Assembly: GCA_900550345.1 (NCBI GenBank)
Contig: URRX01000084.1
Location: 1-6,421 of the forward strand
DNA length: 6,421 bases
Source: an uncultured Anaerococcus sp.
Lineage (GTDB): Bacteria > Bacillota > Clostridia > Tissierellales > Peptoniphilaceae
Direction of reading: 5' to 3'
Under the pieces are notes generated by a model that saw nothing but the letters and a program-made list of their open reading frames with translations, made no database searches and was not told the origin of the DNA. Below are positions 1 through 6,411 of the stretch, piece by piece. The position numbers were made by a program, and so were the translations under genes. How positions within the stretch are numbered: position 1 is the first letter of the stretch; each line of letters starts with the position of its first letter.

Positions 1-177
1 AATTTATTACTAGGCTTAATTATTTGGTATAAATCTGTCCTTTAGCTGTAAATGAATTTTATCATCTATTGAATCTTTCTAAGATTTTCAATCAATTTTA
101 TTATTTTACTTTAACATATTAGTAAGAATTTTTATTTATTCTGGATTTGTTAAGATATTTTGTTCCTATATTAAAAA
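1..177. other. Intergenic region after the Nudix gene
   Basis: No supported gene. An imperfect A+T-rich inverted repeat lies at 69-91 (TTG-AATCTT-TCT-AAGATT-TT-CAA), without a clean U-tract on either side, so it is at best a weak terminator for the Nudix gene. Frame 1 on the plus strand is open from base 1 to a TAG at 43-45 and reads as a hydrophobic tail ending in IIWYKSVL; it could be the end of a gene entering from the left but is too short to call. Confidence 0.4.
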
Positions 178-636
178 TTAATGAAATTTTTTCCTATCCT
201 CATCTACATCCCAATAAATTTCCCTATATTTTCCATCATAAATTTTTAAAATCTCTGGCATCGACTCGCTCATCTTATCCATTTTTTTAAATTCGTCGTA
301 ATCTTTCCAAAATAATTTTCCTTCTCTGTTATTTTCAATTAATTTTCCAGAAAAATCACTTGTTTGATATAAGAGTCCCACATCTTTTTGAAATTCGCCT
401 TCATCGTTTGTAAAGGTCCAAGTAATTATTCCGAGAAGTTTAGGATTTTTTATATCTAAATTTGTTTCTTCTTTTGCTTCTCTTATTACTGATTCTTCAA
501 ATGATTCGTTTTTTTCAACTTTTCCCCCAGGGAAAGTTAGGCCCTCCCAGCCGTATTTTTTCTTTTTATCTAAAACTAAAACTTTTTTATTTTTTTCATC
601 GTAAATTTTTACCATATTCATAAGTCTAATTTTCAT
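178..636 (-). CDS. Nudix hydrolase, MutT / 8-oxo-dGTP diphosphatase type
   Basis: This 152-residue soluble protein has a full Nudix box at about residues 38-60. It fits G-x5-E-x7-RE-U-x-EE-x-G-U with G38, E44, R52, E53, E56 and E57; the usual late Gly is Asn59 (EETNL), a common substitution. The segment before it (GWEGLTFPGGKVE, 29-41) resembles small Nudix enzymes annotated as 8-oxo-dGTP diphosphatases. Family knowledge: such enzymes hydrolyse a nucleoside diphosphate linked to X, using Mg2+ held by the Nudix glutamates, often to clean the nucleotide pool. The exact substrate here is inferred and could differ. The ATG at 636 is preceded by GGAG (642-645) at normal spacing; Met6 and Met8 are less likely starts because they lie inside the first beta strand. 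The gene lies 59 bases after ileS, just past a terminator, and shows no convincing promoter of its own, so it may depend on read-through from ileS or on a weak promoter in the ileS 3' end. Confidence 0.9.
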   Translation of the reverse strand: MKIRLMNMVKIYDEKNKKVLVLDKKKKYGWEGLTFPGGKVEKNESFEESVIREAKEETNLDIKNPKLLGIITWTFTNDEGEFQKDVGLLYQTSDFSGKLIENNREGKLFWKDYDEFKKMDKMSESMPEILKIYDGKYREIYWDVDEDRKKFH

Positions 637-653
637 TTTTTCTCCAATCCACC

Positions 654-685
654 AAAAAAGGAAGCAAGTTTCCTCACTTCCCTTT
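654..685 (-). terminator. Intrinsic terminator after ileS
   Basis: Read on the minus strand this forms a stem of about 13 pairs (core GGAAGUGAG / CUUGCUUCC, extended by A-U pairs), capped by a GAAA tetraloop and running into UUUUUU. It begins about ten bases after the ileS stop codon. Three pairs are G-U on the minus-strand RNA and become A/C mismatches on the plus-strand RNA, so the hairpin is built to stop leftward transcription. The ribosome binding site of the Nudix gene follows within about ten bases. Confidence 0.85.
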
Positions 686-695
686 ATTTTTATTC

Positions 696-3600
696 TTATT
701 TTCTTTCAAGTTCAATTTTTACTACTTTATCATTTAATTCAAAATCTTCACTTGCTAGATCTTTTACTTCCATCTTATCTGCCAAAGTTTCTTTTTTGAT
801 TTCTTCTTCAAATTCTTTTAAGGCAGCTTTTAATTCATCGTCTGCACTGTAGAAAATATCAATTCTATCTGTAACTTCATAGCCATTATCTTTTCTTAAA
901 TTTTGAATCTTTGATACAAATTCTCTTGCGTATCCTTCTTTTTTAAGGTCTTCTGTGATTTCTGTATCCAAAACTACAAAGACATTTCCGTCCATCTCAA
1001 CGTCAAATCCTTCTTTTGCTTGGATTCTTACGTCAAGATAATCTTTTTCAACTGTGTATTTTTCTCCGTTTATTTCGATTTCTTGTGGAGAATTTTCAAC
1101 CTTTTCTACAAATTCTTTTGCATCAACGCCTGCCAAGAATTTTCCAAAAGCTCCAACGTTTTTAGCAAAAATTTGTCCAACTTTTCTAAAGTTTGGTTTT
1201 AAATAATAATCCATGAAGTCTGAAAGATCATCTGCAAATTCAACTTCTTTAATGTTTAATTCTTCTTTGATTAAGCTTGTTAAATCTCCAATTGTATCTT
1301 TGAATGATCCATCCACTATTATTTTTTCTAGAGGTTGACGAACCTTGATTGATTCTTTTTCCCTTGATGCACGACCAAGTGTTACCATTTTTCTTACAAG
1401 ATCCATTTTTTCTTCTAATTTTTCGTCAATTAAATCTTCATTAACTACATCAAGTTTTTCAACGTGAACTGATAGTCCATCGGTTAAATTTCTGTAGATT
1501 TCTTCTGATATAAATGGAGCTATTGGTGCTGTCATTTTTGATAAGGATAATAATACATCGTAGCAAGTTTTATAAACTGCTTTTTTTGATTCTGTTAAAT
1601 CCTCTCTCCAAAATCTTTTTCTATTTCTTCTTATATACCAGTTTGATAAGTCTTCTACTACAAAATCATTTATTAAGTGAACAACCTTGTTGTAATCGAA
1701 TGATTCCATTTGTTCATAATAAGCTTTTAATAGTGAATTTAATCTTGAATATAGCCACTTGTCGATTTCTTCAAGTTCTACATTTTCAAAGTTTTTGATT
1801 TCATCAACTTCTATATTATCTGTATTTGCATAAAGGGCAAAGAAGTTGTATACATTTTCTATTGTTCTGAAGAAATTATTTTTAACTTCTATTAGACCTT
1901 TTTCGTCAAATTTTGTAGGAACCCAACATGGTGATACATATAAAGAATAAAATCTTACTGCATCTGCCCCGTACTTATCAAATAATTCAAATGGATTTAG
2001 GGTATTTCCTTTTGATTTTGACATTTTTTGTCCGTTTTTATCAACGACCAAGTCATTTACCAAAACATTTTTGTAAGGTGCTTTTCCTGTTATGATTGTT
2101 GAAATTGCCATGAGTGAATAGAACCATCCTCTTGTTTGGTCGATTCCTTCACAAATGAAATCTGCTGGGAAATAATTTTCAAAATCTTCTCCCTTTGCAA
2201 ATGGATAGTGAACTTGTGAAAATGGCATTGCTCCTGAGTCAAACCAAACGTCAATTACATCTGGAACTCTGTGCATTACTTTTCCACAATCTGGACAAGT
2301 TATTGTTACATCATCAACATATGGTCTGTGAAGTTCTATATCTTCACTTATATCTTCTCTAGCTTTTTCGGCTAATTCTTTTCTTGAACCGATTGATTCA
2401 ACGTGACCACAATCGTCACATCTCCAAAGATTTAGTGGAGTTCCCCAATATCTTGACCTTGAAATTGCCCAATCTTTTACATTTTCAAGCCAATTTCCAA
2501 ATCTTTTGTCACCAATTGTTTGTGGATACCAATTAACTCCGTTATTATTTTCAACCATTTTTTCAGAAAGTTTACTCATTTCTATATACCAAGATGGTTT
2601 TGCATAATAGACAAGTGGAGTTTTACATCTCCAACAGTGTGGATAATTGTGTTCGATTGTTTGTTTTTTATAAACTTTTCCTTCATCTCTTAAATGCAAG
2701 AAAATTTCTTCGTTTGTATCAAAAATAAATTTGCCCTTCCAAGGAGTTTCTGTAAAACATCCTTCAAGGTCAACTGGTTGAACAAATGGTAAATTATATT
2801 TTCTACCAAGTTGGTAGTCGTCTTCACCAAAGGCTGGAGCTGTGTGAACAATTCCTGTTCCGTCTTCTGCTGAAACATAATCAGCACAAGTTAGGAAAAA
2901 CGCCTTGCCATCTGGCTTTACATATGGAAGTAATTGTTCGTATTCAACATACTCAAGATCTTTTCCCTTCATTTCTTCAACAACTTTATACTCATGATCT
3001 GCCATAACTTTTTCAAGCAAAGATTTTGCCAAATAATAGTAGCAGCCATCAGTTTTATCATTTACTTTTACATAGTCAAGTTCTGGATGAACAGTTAAAG
3101 CTACGTTTGATGGAAGAGTCCATGGAGTTGTTGTCCAAGCTAGGAAATATTCATTGTCGGCATCTTTTTTCTTAAATTTACAAATTAAAGTTATGGCCTT
3201 ATCCATTTGATAACCTTGAGCAACTTCGTGACTTGCAAGACCTGTTCCACATCTTGGGCAATATGGCATAACTTTTGCCCCTTCATAAATTAATCCTTTT
3301 TTGAAAGCTTGGTTTAATAGCCACCATTCAGTTTCAATATAATCATTGTCCAAAGTTATATAAGGATTGTCCATATCATAAAGAAAAGCCATCCTGTCTG
3401 ACATATCTCTCCACATGTCTGAATATTTAAAAACTGAGTCCTTACATTTTTGATTGAATTTTTCAACGCCGTAAGCTTCGATTTGATCTTTTTCAGTAAA
3501 ACCTAATTCTTTTTCAACTTCAATTTCTACAGGAAGTCCATGTGTATCCCATCCAGCTTTTTTTAAAACCTTAAAGCCTTGCATATTTTTATATCTTGAA

Positions 3601-3806
3601 GTCATATCCTTTAAGGTTCTTGCTATAACGTGGTGGATTCCTGGTTTTCCATTTGCAGTTGGAGGTCCATCATAAATAATATATTCGTCTGCATCTTCTC
3701 TTGTTGTAAAAGTCTTATCCAATAGGTCTATATCAGCCCAGTATTTGGAAAGATCAAGTTCTCTTTGTTTAGTATTTTTTGTATCTAATGATTTAAAACT
3801 TGCCAT
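696..3806 (-). CDS. ileS: Isoleucyl-tRNA synthetase, type 2 (IleRS2), GIHH variant
   Basis: Cytoplasmic class I synthetase that charges tRNA-Ile with isoleucine using ATP. Catalytic Rossmann fold: YDGPPTANGKPGIHH (45-59), with the HIGH signature replaced by G56-I-H-H59; GWDTHGLPVE (85-94); DVWFDSG (519-525); GIDQTRGWFYS (554-564); KMSKS (594-598). CP1 editing domain: WTTTPWT (224-230) and HTAPAFGEDD (321-330); H321 and D330 match the E. coli H333/D342 editing pair by alignment. Zinc-type cysteine pairs lie at 183/186, 391/394, 463/466 and 504/507. The anticodon-binding domain includes SNWYIRRNRKRFW (721-733). At 1036 residues it is about 100 longer than type 1 IleRS, and it has the eukaryote-like C-terminal region instead of the type 1 zinc tail, so it is type 2, a class known for mupirocin resistance. 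The ATG at 3806 has AAAGGG (3811-3816) four bases upstream. A T-box leader precedes the gene and a terminator follows it. Assignment is certain; the drug phenotype is inferred. Confidence 0.98.
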   Translation of the reverse strand: MASFKSLDTKNTKQRELDLSKYWADIDLLDKTFTTREDADEYIIYDGPPTANGKPGIHHVIARTLKDMTSRYKNMQGFKVLKKAGWDTHGLPVEIEVEKELGFTEKDQIEAYGVEKFNQKCKDSVFKYSDMWRDMSDRMAFLYDMDNPYITLDNDYIETEWWLLNQAFKKGLIYEGAKVMPYCPRCGTGLASHEVAQGYQMDKAITLICKFKKKDADNEYFLAWTTTPWTLPSNVALTVHPELDYVKVNDKTDGCYYYLAKSLLEKVMADHEYKVVEEMKGKDLEYVEYEQLLPYVKPDGKAFFLTCADYVSAEDGTGIVHTAPAFGEDDYQLGRKYNLPFVQPVDLEGCFTETPWKGKFIFDTNEEIFLHLRDEGKVYKKQTIEHNYPHCWRCKTPLVYYAKPSWYIEMSKLSEKMVENNNGVNWYPQTIGDKRFGNWLENVKDWAISRSRYWGTPLNLWRCDDCGHVESIGSRKELAEKAREDISEDIELHRPYVDDVTITCPDCGKVMHRVPDVIDVWFDSGAMPFSQVHYPFAKGEDFENYFPADFICEGIDQTRGWFYSLMAISTIITGKAPYKNVLVNDLVVDKNGQKMSKSKGNTLNPFELFDKYGADAVRFYSLYVSPCWVPTKFDEKGLIEVKNNFFRTIENVYNFFALYANTDNIEVDEIKNFENVELEEIDKWLYSRLNSLLKAYYEQMESFDYNKVVHLINDFVVEDLSNWYIRRNRKRFWREDLTESKKAVYKTCYDVLLSLSKMTAPIAPFISEEIYRNLTDGLSVHVEKLDVVNEDLIDEKLEEKMDLVRKMVTLGRASREKESIKVRQPLEKIIVDGSFKDTIGDLTSLIKEELNIKEVEFADDLSDFMDYYLKPNFRKVGQIFAKNVGAFGKFLAGVDAKEFVEKVENSPQEIEINGEKYTVEKDYLDVRIQAKEGFDVEMDGNVFVVLDTEITEDLKKEGYAREFVSKIQNLRKDNGYEVTDRIDIFYSADDELKAALKEFEEEIKKETLADKMEVKDLASEDFELNDKVVKIELERK

Positions 3807-3853
3807 AATTCCCTTTCTTTTTCATAAATTTTTCTTTTAAAATAAATTATAAT

Positions 3854-3877
3854 AAAAAAACGCCCCCAGAAGGGACG
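3854..3877 (-). terminator. Intrinsic terminator of the ileS T-box leader
   Basis: The minus-strand RNA pairs CGUCCC (3877-3872) with GGGGCG (3866-3861) around a five-base UUCUG loop, and seven U follow (3860-3854). Its 5' arm includes the CCC that would pair with GGG of the T-box sequence, which is the usual either/or arrangement of a transcriptional T-box. It lies 47 bases before the ileS start codon. Confidence 0.85.
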
Positions 3878-4053
3878 GTCCACCCAAAAATTGAGTATAA
3901 AGTTAACGCCTTTTTTACGTAATAAACTAATTTCTTTTCATCTATTAAGCTAAAAGATGATCTTCATAATAAAAAACGCATAGCCACTTTCACCTAAAGG
4001 CCTCTCTGTAAATTATTTTTTAAAACTACTCTTCTTTTAATTGCTTATATCTA
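3854..4053 (-). promoter_or_regulatory. T-box riboswitch leader of ileS (isoleucine, AUC specifier)
   Basis: Leader RNA that senses uncharged tRNA-Ile and controls read-through into ileS. On the minus strand, basal Stem I pairs UAAGC..UAAAAGA (about 4047-4033) with UCUUUUAGCUUA (3957-3946). Above it is the specifier loop, with AGUA at 4030-4027 opposite GAA at 3965-3963 and an AUC codon at 3961-3959 (a second AUC follows directly, also Ile). The distal part has CAGAGAG (4008-4002), then GCC/GGC pairing (4001-3999 with 3985-3983) around GGUGAAAG. A further hairpin lies at 3928-3901. The T-box-like GGGUGGACCGUCCC (3885-3872) overlaps the terminator stem. The tRNA-binding bulge reads UGGACC, one base short of UGGNACC, and the second antiterminator helix is absent. 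Specifier and gene agree, so identity is secure; normal switching is less certain. Confidence 0.85.
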
Positions 4054-4059
4054 TTGACT

Positions 4060-4088
4060 AATTTACTATTTTTAAAGAAAAAAGTCAA
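4060..4088 (-). promoter_or_regulatory. Probable sigma-A promoter for the ileS leader
   Basis: On the minus strand, TTGACT (4088-4083, five of six to TTGACA) is followed after 17 bases by TAAATT (4065-4060, four of six to TATAAT). The expected start, near 4053, falls just before the first bases of T-box Stem I, which supports the call. The surroundings are very A+T-rich, so the -10 assignment is the weaker part. Confidence 0.6.
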
Positions 4089-4139
4089 ATTGATTTTTAT
4101 CTAAAAAAATATATATTTATAAATTAATAAGAAGTATAT

Positions 4140-4553
4140 TTATAAAACCATAAAAAGAGTTCCCACTGTAATTAAAATACATCCGATAATAGACTTTGTA
4201 GAAAATTCTTCACCCAAAAATAAAAAGGCAAGTATTAAAGTTAAAACCACACTCATTTTATCTATTGGTACAACCTTTGAGGCATTTCCATATTTTAAAG
4301 CTCCATAATAACAAAGCCAACTTAATCCTGTCGCAAGTCCTGATAAAATTAAAAAAATCCAAGATTTTTTGCTAATATTATAAATTCCTGAAAATGATGA
4401 AGTAATAAAAACCATGCCCCAGCTCATAAGTAAAACTACAAAAGTTCTAATTGCAGTTGCAAGATTCGAATTTACTCCTTCAATTCCAACTTTTGCCAAA
4501 ATCGAAGTCAAAGCTGCAAAAATTGACGAGAAAATTGCAAGTACTAACCACAT
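4140..4553 (-). CDS. Half-size EamA/DMT-family membrane protein
   Basis: A 137-residue, almost wholly hydrophobic protein with about five membrane segments (roughly 2-20, 31-51, 65-86, 99-113 and 120-137). It resembles the single-repeat EamA proteins of about 140 residues (COG2510 type) in the drug/metabolite transporter superfamily: KxG near 21-23, AtaIRT (32-37), GLSWLCYYGALKYG (76-89), KVVPIDKMSVV (93-103) and the final FLGEEFS (112-118). Full-length DMT transporters have two EamA repeats and ten segments. A one-repeat protein would be expected to pair, but that is inference, and the substrate is unknown. The start is well fixed by a perfect AAGGAGG (4559-4565) five bases before the ATG. 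It begins 43 bases after the symporter stop codon with no terminator between them, so it looks like the last gene of that operon. No G+C-rich terminator follows it either. Confidence 0.85.
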   Translation of the reverse strand: MWLVLAIFSSIFAALTSILAKVGIEGVNSNLATAIRTFVVLLMSWGMVFITSSFSGIYNISKKSWIFLILSGLATGLSWLCYYGALKYGNASKVVPIDKMSVVLTLILAFLFLGEEFSTKSIIGCILITVGTLFMVL

Positions 4554-4596
4554 AAATTCCTCCTTGATTTATTATAAATTTTTATAGATTTAAATT

Positions 4597-6060
4597 TTAA
4601 AAAAATCTTTTTTCAACTCTTTTTTTGTTGATTTTATTTTTATATATTATTGAAACTATTATGTTTAAAATTATATTTATTACAAAAGCCCATAAAAATC
4701 CTGGAATATTTAAAGGTGAGACTTGTAATATTCTTAGTAAAAATAATACTATTATTCCTACACTTATTCCAAAAGCTGCACCCTCTTTTGTAGAATTTTT
4801 CCAATAAAGTCCCAATATAAAGGCTGGTGCTAATTGAGCAAGTCCTGTATAAGCAACATCTTGAACAACTTGTACCAAGGCTTTTGGTGGATTTATTGCA
4901 ATTAATGCTCCAACAATTGCAATTATTACTATAATAATTCTAGAAATTTTTAAATTTTTATCGTCAGATATTTTATCTTTTCTATGAAAAAATATTAAAT
5001 CTTGTGAAACTATTTGTGAACATGATAAAAGCATGGCGTTGATTGTACTCATTCCTGCAGAAATAGCTGCTGCCATTACAAGTGCTGATACCCACCAATT
5101 ACTATATTTCATCATCATTATTGGTAAAACTTGATCAGATCTTTCTATTACTGGAAGAAGGTTATGACCTGCAAGGCCAATAAAAAGTGCTGAAAATCCA
5201 AAAATTAAAATTTGTGATACTGGAACACTTATTGCTGATTTTGTTAATGAATTTGTATCTTTTGCCATCAATGATTTTGACCAAATATAAGGACATAACC
5301 AAATTCCAAATGGTAAAACTATAAATTGCATAAACCAATATGGATCAGTATATGTATTTTGTGGTCCTGGTCTTGATAAAAGTTCTGGGAAAGAATCTTT
5401 GGTTGTTTGAAATAAATTTACTATTCCTCCAAAAGGATGGATAGCAATAAAAGCTGCAATAATAATTCCAACCATCAAAATTATTGCTTGGAAGGCATCG
5501 AGTAATACAACTCCTCCAGCTCCTCCAATTAAAACATAGAATAAGGAAAAAACTACTGAAATAATAAGGGCAACTTTGTAATCTAATAAATCTCCAGTTA
5601 CAACAGAAAGGGCAGTTGCATTTCCCACATATTGCATGGATAAAAATATCAAAGTCATCAAAACAGAAATTATTGATGCTATTATTTTTAAATATCCTGA
5701 CTGAAATCTATCTTCAAAATAATCTCCTATGGACATATATCCATATTTATTTGATTGTTTTCTAATTTTATTTCCTAAAAAAATAACCATAAAGGCTACC
5801 CAAACTTGACTTAGTACTATAACAATATAAGAAATTCCATGGGTATAATACATTCCAGGACCTCCTAAAAATGCAAAAGTACTTTGCATTCCAGCAATCA
5901 TTGTAAGAGCCATTAAAAGTCCACCCACACCCCTGTTCGCCAAGAAAAATCCTTGAGCATCAGATTTATTTTTTTGTTTTTTAGAATTAAAAATTGTAAC
6001 TGCAAGCATTAATACTAAATATAAAACTACAATTAGTAAGCTATAAATATTTTTACTCAT
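4597..6060 (-). CDS. Sodium:solute symporter (SSS family, DUF3311-linked)
   Basis: A 487-residue integral membrane protein, a normal length for the SSS (SLC5-like) family, with about 12-13 hydrophobic segments from residue 5 to 473 and a basic C-terminal tail. Family signs are the unwound first core helix (AGMQSTFAFLGGPGMYYTHG, 56-75), GGAGGVVLLDAFQ (179-191), and AAISAGMSTINAMLLSCSQ (331-349), which lines up with the PutP segment carrying the Na+ site serine and threonine (S338, T339 here), followed by QDL (353-355). Family knowledge: these proteins import an organic solute with Na+; known substrates range from proline and pantothenate to sugars, and none can be assigned here. The ATG directly abuts the TAG of the DUF3311 gene, with GAGGAG (6067-6072) inside that gene's 3' end, so translation is probably coupled. 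B. subtilis YhjB, next to the DUF3311 protein YhjC, is the closest arrangement I recall. Confidence 0.92.
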   Translation of the reverse strand: MSKNIYSLLIVVLYLVLMLAVTIFNSKKQKNKSDAQGFFLANRGVGGLLMALTMIAGMQSTFAFLGGPGMYYTHGISYIVIVLSQVWVAFMVIFLGNKIRKQSNKYGYMSIGDYFEDRFQSGYLKIIASIISVLMTLIFLSMQYVGNATALSVVTGDLLDYKVALIISVVFSLFYVLIGGAGGVVLLDAFQAIILMVGIIIAAFIAIHPFGGIVNLFQTTKDSFPELLSRPGPQNTYTDPYWFMQFIVLPFGIWLCPYIWSKSLMAKDTNSLTKSAISVPVSQILIFGFSALFIGLAGHNLLPVIERSDQVLPIMMMKYSNWWVSALVMAAAISAGMSTINAMLLSCSQIVSQDLIFFHRKDKISDDKNLKISRIIIVIIAIVGALIAINPPKALVQVVQDVAYTGLAQLAPAFILGLYWKNSTKEGAAFGISVGIIVLFLLRILQVSPLNIPGFLWAFVINIILNIIVSIIYKNKINKKRVEKRFF

Positions 6061-6273
6061 CTATTTCTCCTCGTCCTTTTCATTTTTTACAAAATCATAA
6101 GCCACAAACAAAACAAATATAAGGTTTAAAAACATCAATATCCACCAGTAAAATAATGGAAATGGTAACCAACCAAATAAATAAGGTTCTGGACTTTTTG
6201 TAAACTTAAAAGGTATCATTGCCAACAATAATAAAATTGCGAATATAATTTTTATAATATTCTTTTTCTTCAT
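6061..6273 (-). CDS. DUF3311 small membrane protein, symporter partner
   Basis: A 70-residue protein with two membrane helices (about 5-22 and 38-60), a basic N-terminus (MKKKNIIKI) and an acidic/basic tail (KNEKDEEK). Between the helices is the DUF3311 hallmark, EPYLFGWLPFPLFYWW (29-44), with its Pro-Gly-Pro pattern. Family knowledge: DUF3311 proteins are commonly encoded directly before an SSS symporter and are thought to be an accessory subunit; no activity is established. The gene ends in TAG immediately before the symporter ATG. An in-frame extension to a TTG at 6321 would add 16 residues, but the ATG at 6273 has AAAGGGTGG (6277-6285) at suitable spacing and gives the normal two-helix layout, so the shorter form is preferred. 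Confidence 0.85.
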   Translation of the reverse strand: MKKKNIIKIIFAILLLLAMIPFKFTKSPEPYLFGWLPFPLFYWWILMFLNLIFVLFVAYDFVKNEKDEEK

Positions 6274-6276
6274 TTT

Positions 6277-6285
6277 CCACCCTTT
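6277..6285 (-). promoter_or_regulatory. Ribosome binding site fixing the DUF3311 start
   Basis: AAAGGGTGG on the minus strand; its AAAGGG lies six bases before the ATG at 6273. It selects this ATG over the upstream in-frame TTG at 6321, which has no comparable site. Confidence 0.7.
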
Positions 6286-6308
6286 CTCATAAAATATCTT
6301 CCAAAAAC

Positions 6309-6348
6309 AAATTTTGGGCAAAATTTTTTTCTAAATTTTTCAATTTAG
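6309..6348. repeat. Two adjacent perfect inverted repeats upstream of the transporter operon
   Basis: AAATTTTG-GG-CAAAATTT (6309-6326) and CTAAATT-TTTC-AATTTAG (6331-6348) are perfect inverted repeats of 8 and 7 bases per arm, only four bases apart, 36 and 58 bases before the DUF3311 start codon. They could be operator sites, or weak A+T hairpins in the leader RNA; the first has U-rich tails on both strands. No confident -35/-10 pair was found in 6274-6421, so their position relative to a promoter is unknown. Confidence 0.5.
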
Positions 6349-6411
6349 ATAAAGCTAACATACAATAATCTTTCTGATATTATTTTAAAAATCAAAAATA
6401 ATTAGAAACAG

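Noticed and set aside
69..91. Inverted repeat as a Nudix terminator
   Set aside because: Almost all A-T pairs and no uninterrupted U-run after the stem on either strand, so it is not called as a terminator.
1020..1202. Plus-strand open frame of 60 codons
   Set aside because: Lies wholly inside ileS on the opposite strand, is rich in Phe/Asn/Ser as expected for antisense of A+T-rich coding sequence, and has no ribosome binding site or family resemblance.
1514..1798. Plus-strand open frame of 94 codons with a hydrophobic look
   Set aside because: Antisense shadow of the ileS anticodon-binding region; the Leu/Ile/Phe richness comes from reverse-complemented Lys/Asn/Glu codons.
2690..3007. Minus-strand 65-codon and plus-strand 73-codon open frames
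   Set aside because: Both overlap the conserved editing domain of ileS in other frames and show no recognisable protein features.
3801..3824. Small open frame starting at the ATG at 3822-3824 just upstream of ileS
   Set aside because: Out of frame with ileS and without its own ribosome binding site; it merely overlaps the ileS site.
3848..3853. TATAAT on the minus strand after the T-box terminator as a second ileS promoter
   Set aside because: No acceptable -35 element lies about 17 bases upstream, where the terminator stem sits; a chance match is likely in such A+T-rich sequence.
4625..4807. Plus-strand open frame of 60 codons
   Set aside because: Antisense to the C-terminal membrane segments of the symporter gene; no ribosome binding site or recognisable domain.
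6274..6321. Sixteen-residue N-terminal extension of the DUF3311 protein from a TTG codon
   Set aside because: No ribosome binding site at the TTG, the extension overlaps the inverted repeat, and the ATG at 6273 has a good site and gives the usual family length.
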